6,792 bases of DNA from Fimenecus sp045631075 (GTDB lineage Bacteria; Bacillota; Clostridia; Oscillospirales; Acutalibacteraceae). A program made the position numbers and the translations under genes. The notes beneath the pieces are model-generated. The model worked only from the letters and a program-made list of their open reading frames with translations, was not told where the DNA came from and searched no databases. Positions 1 through 5,836 of this stretch are shown here, one piece after another (position 1 is the stretch's first letter; the number at the start of each line of letters is the position of its first letter). The DNA is taken from contig JAZQUC010000014.1 in assembly GCA_045631075.1 (NCBI GenBank), forward strand, positions 1 through 6,792. Direction: 5' to 3'.

Positions 1-233
1 TTTGTAAAAACATAAAATTAAAATGAATATAATAAATGGATTTAATTTAAGTTAATAATTGAATTAAGTAAAACAATTATATAATAAATTGAAGAAATAA
101 TAAACAGATAAATTCAAATATAATGAATTATAGTAATTTAATAAGCTTAAAGGTTAACGCATGACTTATTGGCTAAATTTAGGCTAAAATGTGTTATTTC
201 CCGTATTTTGTATAATTTTTTGTCCCCTATTTG

Positions 234-255
234 ATACAAAATATTTATTTTGTAT
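234..255. promoter_or_regulatory. Palindromic operator candidate
   Basis: ATACAAAATA (234-243) and TATTTTGTAT (246-255) are perfect inverted arms of 10 bp separated by TT. The predicted transcription start of the leftward promoter (about 250) lies inside it, and its right end abuts the -10 box at 257-262. This is a typical place for a repressor operator. The arms are the same motif as the neighbouring direct repeats, which argues against chance in AT-rich DNA. Confidence 0.55.
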
Positions 256-256
256 A

Positions 257-285
257 ATTATATCATAAGTTTTCAACACTGTCAA
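257..285 (-). promoter_or_regulatory. Consensus sigma-A promoter firing left, out of the window
   Basis: On the minus strand, TTGACA (285-280) is followed by 17 bp and TATAAT (262-257), with an upstream TGA giving the extended TGnTATAAT form. Both hexamers match the vegetative consensus at every position with the optimal spacer. The start would be near 250. Nothing inside the window lies downstream, so the target must begin beyond position 1, after a leader of about 250 nt or more, or the product is a non-coding RNA. Confidence 0.75.
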
Positions 286-343
286 CAATTAGTGAAAGTT
301 TTGAACAAATAGATATTTTTGTATAATCCCCTATAATTTAAGC

Positions 344-391
344 ATAAAAAATATTCCATATCCACCTAATATATCAAGCGTATACGGAATA
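344..391 (-). terminator. Intrinsic terminator after the HD-domain gene
   Basis: Read on the minus strand, TATTCCGTAT (391-382) pairs with ATATGGAATA (361-352) over 10 positions including one G-U pair, and six T residues follow (351-346). The intervening bases can extend the stem with weaker pairs. It begins five bases after the HD-gene stop codon, so it ends that transcript and separates it from the leftward promoter. Confidence 0.75.
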
Positions 392-396
392 CATAA

Positions 397-1011
397 TTAT
401 AAATTATTAACTTTTATATAATACTGTTTGAACCTTTCTTTATTATTCAATAATTCAGTAATTTTATTTTTAAATTGATTGTACTCATCATCAACTACAT
501 AATTTTTTGCATAACCTGAATCACCATATTTCTCTTTTGTATGATTATAGGCTCGTTCAATAATTTCATCCTGATTAAGATTTAGTTCATATTTTAATGT
601 GTATGAATGAGTTCGCTTTAAAAATTCATTAACATCAGTTGAACGGTCACCTGAAGAAATTATTTTACCATAAACACTTCGTGGAACAGAATTAGAAGAA
701 GCTCGATGGTCTTCTATCCCCTCTTTTATGATTATTCGTTCTTCTTCGGTGAAAAATTGTTTCATTTCTTTATTTTGATAAAACATTTCTGCAGAAACTT
801 TTTCGTGGTTTTTCTTATCAATATGATGACCAATATCGTGAAATGATGCAATAGTATAAAGAATATCTAAATCAATATTTTCAAATTGCAAAGCAAATTT
901 CATACAACGGTCAATAACATATTTAATATGTTCAATTCCATGACCTTTTTCATTTTTCGAATATTCAGGGAAAACATTGTTTTCAATATAATCAATTATT
1001 TTTTTATTCAT
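397..1011 (-). CDS. HD-domain phosphohydrolase
   Basis: This is a soluble protein of 204 residues in the HD superfamily of metal-dependent phosphohydrolases. From the chosen start, the metal-ligand pattern is visible: His28 in GHGIEH, the His58-Asp59 pair in FHDIGHH, His69, His102 in EDHR, and Asp122 in SSGDRST. The substrate cannot be read from sequence; small nucleotides or other phosphomonoesters are typical of the superfamily. The start is the ATG at 1011, five bases after AGGTGA (1022-1017). A GTG nine bases upstream lies inside that ribosome binding site and is unlikely. The gene overlaps the end of the P-loop kinase-like gene by 8 bp, so the two are probably translationally coupled and may act on related metabolites (inference). 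An intrinsic terminator follows directly. The superfamily call is firm; the specific function is unknown. Confidence 0.85.
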   Translation of the reverse strand: MNKKIIDYIENNVFPEYSKNEKGHGIEHIKYVIDRCMKFALQFENIDLDILYTIASFHDIGHHIDKKNHEKVSAEMFYQNKEMKQFFTEEERIIIKEGIEDHRASSNSVPRSVYGKIISSGDRSTDVNEFLKRTHSYTLKYELNLNQDEIIERAYNHTKEKYGDSGYAKNYVVDDEYNQFKNKITELLNNKERFKQYYIKVNNL

Positions 1012-1507
1012 ATATTTCACCTATTTTTAAAATATATTCATCTGCATCTTTCCTTGATTTGAATATGATTATATTTTTGACTGTCTTATATTTTTCAAGT
1101 AATTCGTATATGTATGGTAATGTATCATTTGGGAATTCTTCGATAAATGTCTTGAATTCAGGGTCTAACTCCGTTTCAAGCCAAGGTAAATCATATTGAC
1201 CTTTTCCTATTCTTTCTGTCACACCCTGCAAACAAACTTCGGTTGGTAAATCGAAGAGAAATACTGTATCACATTCTTTTAATCGCATTTCGATTGTTCG
1301 TTTATAGTTACCGTCAATTATCCATTTATCTTCATTGAAAATCTCTGATATTCTATTATCAAAATCTTCTCTTGAAATATGTGTTTTATCAGGTTTATGC
1401 CAGATAGCATCAAGATAATATAATGGTAAACCTGTATATTTATTAAGTTTTTCTGCAAATGTTGTTTTTCCTGAGCCAGGACAACCGATTACAATTACTT
1501 TTTTCAT
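1004..1507 (-). CDS. P-loop kinase-like protein, FlaR/adenylate-kinase-like
   Basis: This is a 167-residue cytosolic P-loop protein resembling the small nucleoside-kinase-like proteins often annotated as adenylate kinase or 'DNA topology modulation protein FlaR'. Walker A, GCPGSGKTT, is at residues 8-16. YYLDAIWHKP (about 30-39), WIIDGNYKRT (62-71) and a hydrophobic strand FLFD (83-86) are hallmarks of that group. The true substrate is not known, and the topology name rests on an old genetic observation in Bacillus. The start is the ATG at 1507, preceded by AGGTGA (1517-1512) four bases away. The longer frame from 1540 starts within a hairpin loop and would add 11 residues before the usual MKKVIVIG start. 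It lies 55 bp after the small membrane protein gene, across a hairpin, and overlaps the HD-hydrolase gene by 8 bp. Confidence 0.83.
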   Translation of the reverse strand: MKKVIVIGCPGSGKTTFAEKLNKYTGLPLYYLDAIWHKPDKTHISREDFDNRISEIFNEDKWIIDGNYKRTIEMRLKECDTVFLFDLPTEVCLQGVTERIGKGQYDLPWLETELDPEFKTFIEEFPNDTLPYIYELLEKYKTVKNIIIFKSRKDADEYILKIGEIYE

Positions 1508-1517
1508 ATTTTCACCT

Positions 1518-1551
1518 AATAAATATGGCATCTCCAACATATAGAGATGCC
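1518..1551 (-). terminator. Hairpin, possible weak terminator or attenuator
   Basis: GGCATCTC (1527-1534) and GAGATGCC (1544-1551) form a perfect 8-bp stem with a 9-base loop. On the minus strand the stem is followed by ATATTTATT, a broken T tract. It sits between the small membrane protein gene and the kinase gene. The T tract is weaker than in the other terminators here, so partial read-through into the kinase and HD genes is likely. No clear promoter for those two genes was found between the hairpin and the start. Confidence 0.5.
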
Positions 1552-1562
1552 TGAAAATAAAA

Positions 1563-1751
1563 CTATTTCGCTATTTTTTTAGCTACAAAATCAATACCTT
1601 TTTCGGCTGTTTTAGCAAGTTTTTCAGGTGATGCTTTTTTCTTATCTTTTATTGGTTGACCATATTTTTTTGCCATTTTCCCTGCTTTTGAGAATACTAT
1701 TCCCATTGTTGCAGCCGCTCCTAAATATGCAATAAAATAAACTTTTTTCAT
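1563..1751 (-). CDS. Small basic one-pass membrane protein, unknown function
   Basis: This is a 62-residue protein that I do not recognise. It starts with MKKVYF and has a hydrophobic, Ala/Gly-rich segment (about residues 4-20) able to cross the membrane once. A strongly basic tail rich in Lys and Ala follows and is probably helical near its end (KLAKTAEKGIDFVAKKIAK). The ATG at 1751 is chosen because GGTGAT (1761-1756) sits four bases upstream; the frame can extend to an ATG at 1763, but that precedes the ribosome binding site. It starts one base after the stop codon of the DUF6873 gene, whose last codons supply the ribosome binding site, so it is the last gene of the cwlD-radA unit. The tight placement and good translation signal support a real gene. 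Confidence 0.68.
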   Translation of the reverse strand: MKKVYFIAYLGAAATMGIVFSKAGKMAKKYGQPIKDKKKASPEKLAKTAEKGIDFVAKKIAK

Positions 1752-1752
1752 T

Positions 1753-2508
1753 TTAATCACCATCTATTTCCATAATTGGAATAATACTTCCTATATCAGT
1801 TAAAGGCTTTCCTTTAATATCAATATATTTAATATCATTATCATACAGGAAATTTTTAATTTTGTCAAAGTCTGAATGTAACGATAAATCACCATTGAAT
1901 AATAATAGATTTTTATCAATTAAACCACAGCAACCACCGATAAAACCATAATCATATTTATTTATGCGTACACTACCCTTTTCTATTAGAAGGGAATTTA
2001 TATTATCATAAGATGAAACGGCGTTATAGACCGATTTATCGTCAGTTATAATGGTATTATATTCACAAATACAAACAGAACACTTAGAATAGCCTTGTTT
2101 TACATCAATAATCGTTTTATTAGGCAAAGATTTTACAATTTCTTCTGTCAAAATAGACTTATTGCATATAACATAATCACCAATATCTGCAAAATTCAAC
2201 AGACAATCATCTGGATACGGTGATTGTATATTTTCTATAATAACATATTTCCCGTTGTTATCTTCAAGAAATTTACAAAGTTCAGTTTGATTTTTATCTA
2301 CCAAAAAAGTTGATTTCCCGACATAATTACACAATATATCAGCATGTTGGCTTACAGGTGCATCTAAAAGCGAGTTTTCATTTACTTTAACAACTTTTAT
2401 AGATAATTCATCAAAAACGCTTTTAAGCCTATTATCGTCAATTTGTGCAAATACTGTTGTAACCTTGTTTTCAGGAAGATTTGGATTTTTTAAAAATCTT
2501 TCGTTCAA
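1753..2508 (-). CDS. DUF6873-family GME-fold protein
   Basis: This 251-residue soluble protein matches, by recalled family features, the DUF6873 proteins of clostridia. They are assigned to the GME fold (guanidino-group-modifying enzymes such as amidinotransferases and deiminases); no activity is established. Visible features are QHADILCNY (54-62, His55 and Asp57), SPYPDDCLLNFADIG, VKQGYSKCSVC, GFIGGCCGLI, FNGDLSLHSD and the C-terminal DIGSIIPIMEIDGD. The His, Asp and Cys residues could form an active site, but which are catalytic is not certain. The start is a TTG at 2508 that overlaps the radA stop in a TTGA arrangement, with GAGG (2522-2519) ten bases upstream. The first in-frame ATG is almost at the C-terminus, so a non-ATG start is required. 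Location directly after radA implies co-expression, not necessarily a DNA-repair role. Confidence 0.8.
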   Translation of the reverse strand: MNERFLKNPNLPENKVTTVFAQIDDNRLKSVFDELSIKVVKVNENSLLDAPVSQHADILCNYVGKSTFLVDKNQTELCKFLEDNNGKYVIIENIQSPYPDDCLLNFADIGDYVICNKSILTEEIVKSLPNKTIIDVKQGYSKCSVCICEYNTIITDDKSVYNAVSSYDNINSLLIEKGSVRINKYDYGFIGGCCGLIDKNLLLFNGDLSLHSDFDKIKNFLYDNDIKYIDIKGKPLTDIGSIIPIMEIDGD

Positions 2509-3881
2509 TTCATAATTGCCTCAAATGCTTGTCTGATATTTTTTGCAGGCACAATTTCAATTTCTTTAAAAATATATTTAGGTAATTTAGTATAGTTATG
2601 ATACGGAACAACACATCTTTCAAAGCCAAGTTTAGCAGCTTCCTTAATTCTCTGTTCACAGGAATTTACAGAGCGTATCTCCCCTGCTAAACCGATTTCA
2701 CCGAATGCTAATGTCTTTTCAGGTACAGCAACATCCTTAAGGCTTGAAACAATAGCTAATGCAATTGATAAGTCGGCTGCAGTTTCGTCAATGTGAAGAC
2801 CACCGATTACATTTGTATAGCAGTCCATATTTCCAAGGAAATATCCGCATCTTTTTTCAAGAACTGCAATAAGCATTGCCATTCTGTTATACTCAATACC
2901 CGTAGCCATTCTACGCGGATTACCAAAACCACTTGGTGTAACAAGGCTTTGTACTTCTGCAAGAATTGGACGAGAACCCTCCATAAGACATGCAATACAA
3001 GTTCCGGATACGTTTGTCGGTTTACCTGAAATAAGCATTAAAGATGGATTTTCGACCTCTGTTAAACCATTATCAAGCATCTCAAAAACACCAATTTCGT
3101 TTGTTGAACCAAAACGGTTTTTAACAGCTCTTAAAATACGATATGATGTATTTCTGTCACCTTCAAAATACAAAACACAGTCAACTATGTGTTCAAGAAC
3201 TTTTGGACCTGCAATATTTCCGTCTTTATTAACATGTCCAACAAGGAAAATCGGAATATTTGATATTTTTGCTGTTCTTGTAAACAGATTTGTTGATTCT
3301 CTAACCTGTGTAACGCTACCCGGTGATGAATTCAACTCACTTATTTCCATTGTTTGAATAGAGTCTATAATTACAATGTCAGGCTTTTCAGATTGAATAA
3401 ATTCACATATATACTGCGAATCAGTTTCACATAAAACAGAAAGATTGTCTGTTGAAACTGAAAGTCTTGATGCACGAAGTTTAATTTGATGTGCAGATTC
3501 TTCACCTGAAACGTATAATATCTTTAAACCTGCACCTAAATATTCGCATATTTGTAAAAGGATTGTTGATTTTCCGATACCTGGGTCACCACTTAAAAGT
3601 ACAACAGAGCCTTTTACAAGACCACCACCAAGTACACGATTTAATTCTTTTAATCCTGTGTTATATCTGTGACCTGTATCTGCAGTTATCTCATTAAGTT
3701 GATAAGCTTTACTTCTGTTTGACCCTAAAAGGTTTCTTGACGATGGTTTATCCTTAACAACTGTTTTAATTTCTTCATTAAGAGTATTCCACTCGTTACA
3801 ACTTGGGCATTGACCAAGCCAGCGCGGTGTTTCATAACCACATTCACTGCAAACATATACTGATTTAGACTTCTGAGCCAT
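2505..3881 (-). CDS. radA: DNA repair protein RadA
   Basis: This 458-residue protein is full length for RadA (also called Sms), a RecA-like ATPase that helps process recombination intermediates by driving branch migration or unwinding at D-loops. An N-terminal four-cysteine zinc finger is intact (Cys11, Cys14, Cys25, Cys28). The RecA-like core follows, with Walker A GDPGIGKST at 98-106, Walker B VIID at 170-173 and the RadA-specific KNRFG motif at 254-258. The C-terminal third is the Lon-like domain, with GLHIDETAADLSIALA and FGEIGLAGEIR. The ATG at 3881 is preceded by GGAGG (3892-3888) at a six-base spacing. The gene overlaps the end of cwlD by 17 bp and ends by overlapping the DUF6873 start by 4 bp, so it appears to be the middle of a coupled operon with no promoter of its own visible. 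Confidence 0.97.
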   Translation of the reverse strand: MAQKSKSVYVCSECGYETPRWLGQCPSCNEWNTLNEEIKTVVKDKPSSRNLLGSNRSKAYQLNEITADTGHRYNTGLKELNRVLGGGLVKGSVVLLSGDPGIGKSTILLQICEYLGAGLKILYVSGEESAHQIKLRASRLSVSTDNLSVLCETDSQYICEFIQSEKPDIVIIDSIQTMEISELNSSPGSVTQVRESTNLFTRTAKISNIPIFLVGHVNKDGNIAGPKVLEHIVDCVLYFEGDRNTSYRILRAVKNRFGSTNEIGVFEMLDNGLTEVENPSLMLISGKPTNVSGTCIACLMEGSRPILAEVQSLVTPSGFGNPRRMATGIEYNRMAMLIAVLEKRCGYFLGNMDCYTNVIGGLHIDETAADLSIALAIVSSLKDVAVPEKTLAFGEIGLAGEIRSVNSCEQRIKEAAKLGFERCVVPYHNYTKLPKYIFKEIEIVPAKNIRQAFEAIMN

Positions 3882-4578
3882 TTTTGACCTCCGAAATATT
3901 GTAATTTATTATTCCAAAAGCAATTGATAATGCCATTTGTTGTTGATAATCAAAGTTTTTTAAATTATTAAGTTCATCTGTATTTGAAATAAAACCACAT
4001 TCAACCATTACAGTAGGTTTTGTTGCATTATAAAGAAGATAAATGTCTGTACCTGACTTTTTTATTACTCTGTTATTATCGGATTGTAGTTGACTTGATA
4101 TTGATTTTTGAATAAAATCAGCAAGAACTTTTGATTCATCATTATTTGGTGAATAAAATGTCTGTGCACCGTGAATTCTTGAATCACTGAATTTGTTTTG
4201 ATGAATACTTATATACAGACAATTATCATAAGAATTCATTATTTTATATCTTTCTTGTATATCTGATATTTTTCGTTGGCGTATGGTGTCACCTGTTGTA
4301 TGCAAGTCTGTATCTGTATTTCTAATCATTCTTGTTTTATATCCCAAAACTGACAAAATATTATTTAATTTTAGTGAAATATCAAGATTGATATCTTTTT
4401 CAAGAGTATCGTCATCAGCAACAGCTCCACCATCTTCTCCACCGTGACCTGCATCAATAATTAAAACTGGAAAATAATTGTTATAAATATTATTTGATGA
4501 TGTTTGTTGAACTTTACAAAATAAGATACTTAATATTAAAACAATAAAAGATAATAAAACAGAAAAATACTTTTTCAA
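3865..4578 (-). CDS. cwlD: N-acetylmuramoyl-L-alanine amidase, CwlD-like
   Basis: This membrane-anchored Amidase_3 enzyme cuts the amide bond between N-acetylmuramic acid and the stem peptide. The closest recalled relative is CwlD, which with PdaA makes muramic-delta-lactam in the spore cortex. From the chosen start (237 residues), KK then a hydrophobic stretch (5-20) form a signal anchor. The zinc ligands His45 (DAGHGGEDGGAV), Glu60 (TLEKD) and His126 (YISIHQN) and the catalytic Glu193 (MVECGFISN) are all present. There is no separate wall-binding domain, as in CwlD. The TTG start at 4578 is chosen because GGTGAT (4588-4583) lies four bases before it and the anchor then begins with KK. The longer frame from ATG 4614 has no ribosome binding site and starts at about the predicted transcription start. 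It overlaps radA by 17 bp. Confidence 0.86.
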   Translation of the reverse strand: MKKYFSVLLSFIVLILSILFCKVQQTSSNNIYNNYFPVLIIDAGHGGEDGGAVADDDTLEKDINLDISLKLNNILSVLGYKTRMIRNTDTDLHTTGDTIRQRKISDIQERYKIMNSYDNCLYISIHQNKFSDSRIHGAQTFYSPNNDESKVLADFIQKSISSQLQSDNNRVIKKSGTDIYLLYNATKPTVMVECGFISNTDELNNLKNFDYQQQMALSIAFGIINYNISEVKNGSEV

Positions 4579-4579
4579 A

Positions 4580-4611
4580 ATAATCACCATAAAAATATAT
4601 GATGTGATTAT
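4580..4611 (-). promoter_or_regulatory. Leader hairpin overlapping the cwlD ribosome binding site
   Basis: On the minus strand ATAATCAC (4611-4604) is perfectly complementary to GTGATTAT (4587-4580), with a 16-base loop. The right arm contains most of the GGTGAT ribosome binding site of cwlD. If transcription starts near 4615, the hairpin would form at the very 5' end of the RNA and could reduce initiation. The stem is AT-rich and its stability is uncertain; as DNA the same arms could also be a protein-binding site. Confidence 0.35.
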
Positions 4612-4621
4612 CATTAATATA

Positions 4622-4650
4622 ATTTTACATTATGATTCTTCATTTTACAA
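4622..4650 (-). promoter_or_regulatory. Sigma-A-like promoter for the cwlD-radA operon
   Basis: TTGTAA (4650-4645) is followed by a 17-bp spacer and TAAAAT (4627-4622) on the minus strand: four and five matches to the vegetative consensus. It lies directly after the tsf terminator, and its predicted start near 4615 gives a leader of about 37 nt before the TTG start of cwlD. The surrounding DNA is AT-rich, so this is a good but unproven match. Confidence 0.5.
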
Positions 4651-4652
4651 GT

Positions 4653-4688
4653 AAAAAAATAAAGCGTACAGCATAAACTGTACGCTTT
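4653..4688 (-). terminator. Strong intrinsic terminator after tsf
   Basis: AAAGCGTACAG (4661-4671) and CTGTACGCTTT (4678-4688) form a perfect 11-bp stem with a six-base loop. On the minus strand it is followed by ATTTTTTT (4660-4653). It lies about 20 bases past the tsf stop codon and separates the translation genes from the cwlD operon. Confidence 0.93.
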
Positions 4689-4707
4689 TACGGTCTATTA
4701 AAAGAAA

Positions 4708-5808
4708 TTACATCATGCTTGCGATTTCAGCAGCAAAGTTTTCTTCTTTCTTTTCAATGCCTTCGCCCTTTTCAAAACGAACAAAGCTTGTAAGCTTAAC
4801 TTCAGCGCCAAGTTCCTTAGCAACTGAATTGATGTAACCATTTACATCGCCATCGAAAAGGTCTGAACGAACGAATGCCTGTTCAAGAAGGCAAACTTCC
4901 TTAATCTGCTTTGAAAGACGGCCCTGTACAAGACCAACGAAGATTTTGTTTTCAGAGATTTCTGCCTTGTGTGAAACAGCGATTTCAGCCATTGTAGCAT
5001 AAGCTTCTTTTGAAATAAAGTTTACAAAGTTCTTTCTCTGTTTCTGGTCAAGACCATTGTAGATTTCAGCGTCTTCATCGCTCCACTTCTTTGTATCAAT
5101 AGCTTCTGTAATGATGCTGTTAAGAATTGGAACTGGAAGTGAATCAGGCTTGTTAAGTGCGCTATCAATTGTAATTGACTTCATCTTAGCAAGTTCTTCA
5201 TCAGAAATATCTGCCTTGCTCTTATATTCTGGGTTCATAGCAGCAATCTGCATTGCTACGTTTTTACCCATTGCATCAAATTCAGGCTTTGCAGCTGTTG
5301 CATCATCAACATCAAATGCAACAAGAACGCCAACTGTACCACCTGCGTGGATGTATGTTGATGTATGACCTTCAACAAGAGCAAATCTACGAACTTTCAT
5401 ATTTTCACGAAGAGCAAGGAATACTTCCTGAACTTCTTCGTCAACTGTTTTGTCAGAATCAACTGCCTTTGTAGCAAGAAGAGCTTCAACATCAGCTGGC
5501 TTTGAAGCAACAACTGTCTTAACAACCTTAGCAGCAAGGTTAACGAATGGTTCACCCTTAGCAACGAAGTCTGTTTCACAGTTAATTTCAACAAGAGCAC
5601 CTGCATTAGCATCGCTATATGCTGCAACTACACCTTCAGCAGCTACACGGCTTGCCTTCTTAGCAGCTGAAGCAAGACCTTTTTCTCTAAGGATTTCAAT
5701 TGCTTTTTCAATATCACCGTCTGTTTCAACGAGAGCTTTTTTACAATCCATCATACCAACGCCAGTTTTTTCACGAAGAGCCTGTACGTCTTTTGCAGTA
5801 AATGCCAT
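4708..5808 (-). CDS. tsf: Elongation factor Ts with an internal insertion
   Basis: EF-Ts is the guanine-nucleotide exchange factor that recycles EF-Tu from its GDP to its GTP form. The N-terminal EF-Tu-binding domain is typical (LREKTGVGMMDCKKAL, then GDIEKAIEILREKGLASAAKK), TDFVAK is at 79-84, and the core strand HAGGTVGVLVAF starts at 154. The end, RFEKGEGIEKKEENFAAEIA, is also typical. At 366 residues it is clearly longer than the familiar 280-300-residue forms. The excess is a block of about 65 residues (about 222-286) between ALNKP and ENKIFVGLVQGRLSKQIKEV, which by comparison with E. coli EF-Ts is the tip of the coiled-coil hairpin. The ATG at 5808 has GGAGG (5821-5817) eight bases upstream. 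A TTG at 5823 overlaps that site and is rejected. Codon choice and signals suggest high expression. Confidence 0.96.
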   Translation of the reverse strand: MAFTAKDVQALREKTGVGMMDCKKALVETDGDIEKAIEILREKGLASAAKKASRVAAEGVVAAYSDANAGALVEINCETDFVAKGEPFVNLAAKVVKTVVASKPADVEALLATKAVDSDKTVDEEVQEVFLALRENMKVRRFALVEGHTSTYIHAGGTVGVLVAFDVDDATAAKPEFDAMGKNVAMQIAAMNPEYKSKADISDEELAKMKSITIDSALNKPDSLPVPILNSIITEAIDTKKWSDEDAEIYNGLDQKQRKNFVNFISKEAYATMAEIAVSHKAEISENKIFVGLVQGRLSKQIKEVCLLEQAFVRSDLFDGDVNGYINSVAKELGAEVKLTSFVRFEKGEGIEKKEENFAAEIASMM

Positions 5809-5836
5809 TTTATTTTCCTCCAATTATAATGGTTTT

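Larger units (their letters stand above)
204..327. repeat. Three direct copies of a TATTTTGTATAAT motif
   Basis: The 14-mer TATTTTGTATAATT occurs exactly at 204-217 and 246-259, and a near copy with one extra T is at 314-327. The first two copies are 42 bp apart, about four helical turns, so they lie on the same face of the DNA. An inverted copy at 234-243 makes the middle one a palindrome. A second shared element, TCCCCTAT, is at 223-230 and 327-334. The copies flank and overlap a strong minus-strand promoter, which suggests multiple binding sites for one regulator. The regulator is unknown. Confidence 0.55.
1..343. other. AT-rich non-coding region at left edge
   Basis: No reading frame with a ribosome binding site is visible on either strand. 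The right half (about 200-335) carries a leftward promoter with a palindrome and repeated motifs, listed separately. The left part (about 1-170) is almost entirely A and T. Minus-strand ATG codons at 162 (stops after two codons) and 13 (no Shine-Dalgarno) are not convincing starts. It most likely represents the untranslated leader of a gene lying beyond position 1. Confidence 0.6.

Noticed and set aside
204..327. The TATTTTGTATAAT copies as plus-strand promoters
   Set aside because: Each contains TATAAT, but the best -35 partners (such as TTGATA at 15 bp) are poor and a rightward transcript would run antisense into the HD-gene terminator. The minus-strand consensus promoter explains the region better.
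204..327. CRISPR-like repeats
   Set aside because: Only three short copies with unequal spacing and no spacer-sized unique units; the arrangement fits operator sites.
1..343. Mobile element end or attachment site
   Set aside because: No integrase, transposase, terminal inverted repeat pair or tRNA remnant is visible; AT richness alone is not evidence.
2793..3029. Short plus- and minus-strand frames inside radA
   Set aside because: They overlap the RadA coding sequence in other frames, have no recognisable domains and no translation signals.
4510..4578. Lipoprotein signal in CwlD (Cys21 after the hydrophobic segment)
   Set aside because: The residue before the cysteine is Phe, which does not fit a lipobox, and CwlD homologues use an uncleaved anchor or ordinary signal.
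4596..4620. Fur-box-like TGATAAT near the cwlD promoter
   Set aside because: Only one half matches; the second half-site (ACATCAT) does not fit the 7-1-7 pattern, and no iron-related gene is nearby.
4594..4622. Sigma-E-like promoter (TTATATT, 14 bp, CATATATT) upstream of cwlD
   Set aside because: Six of seven and six of eight matches at the right spacing is tempting for a sporulation gene, but such matches are common in AT-rich DNA and the RNA would start at about 4587, cutting into the ribosome binding site.
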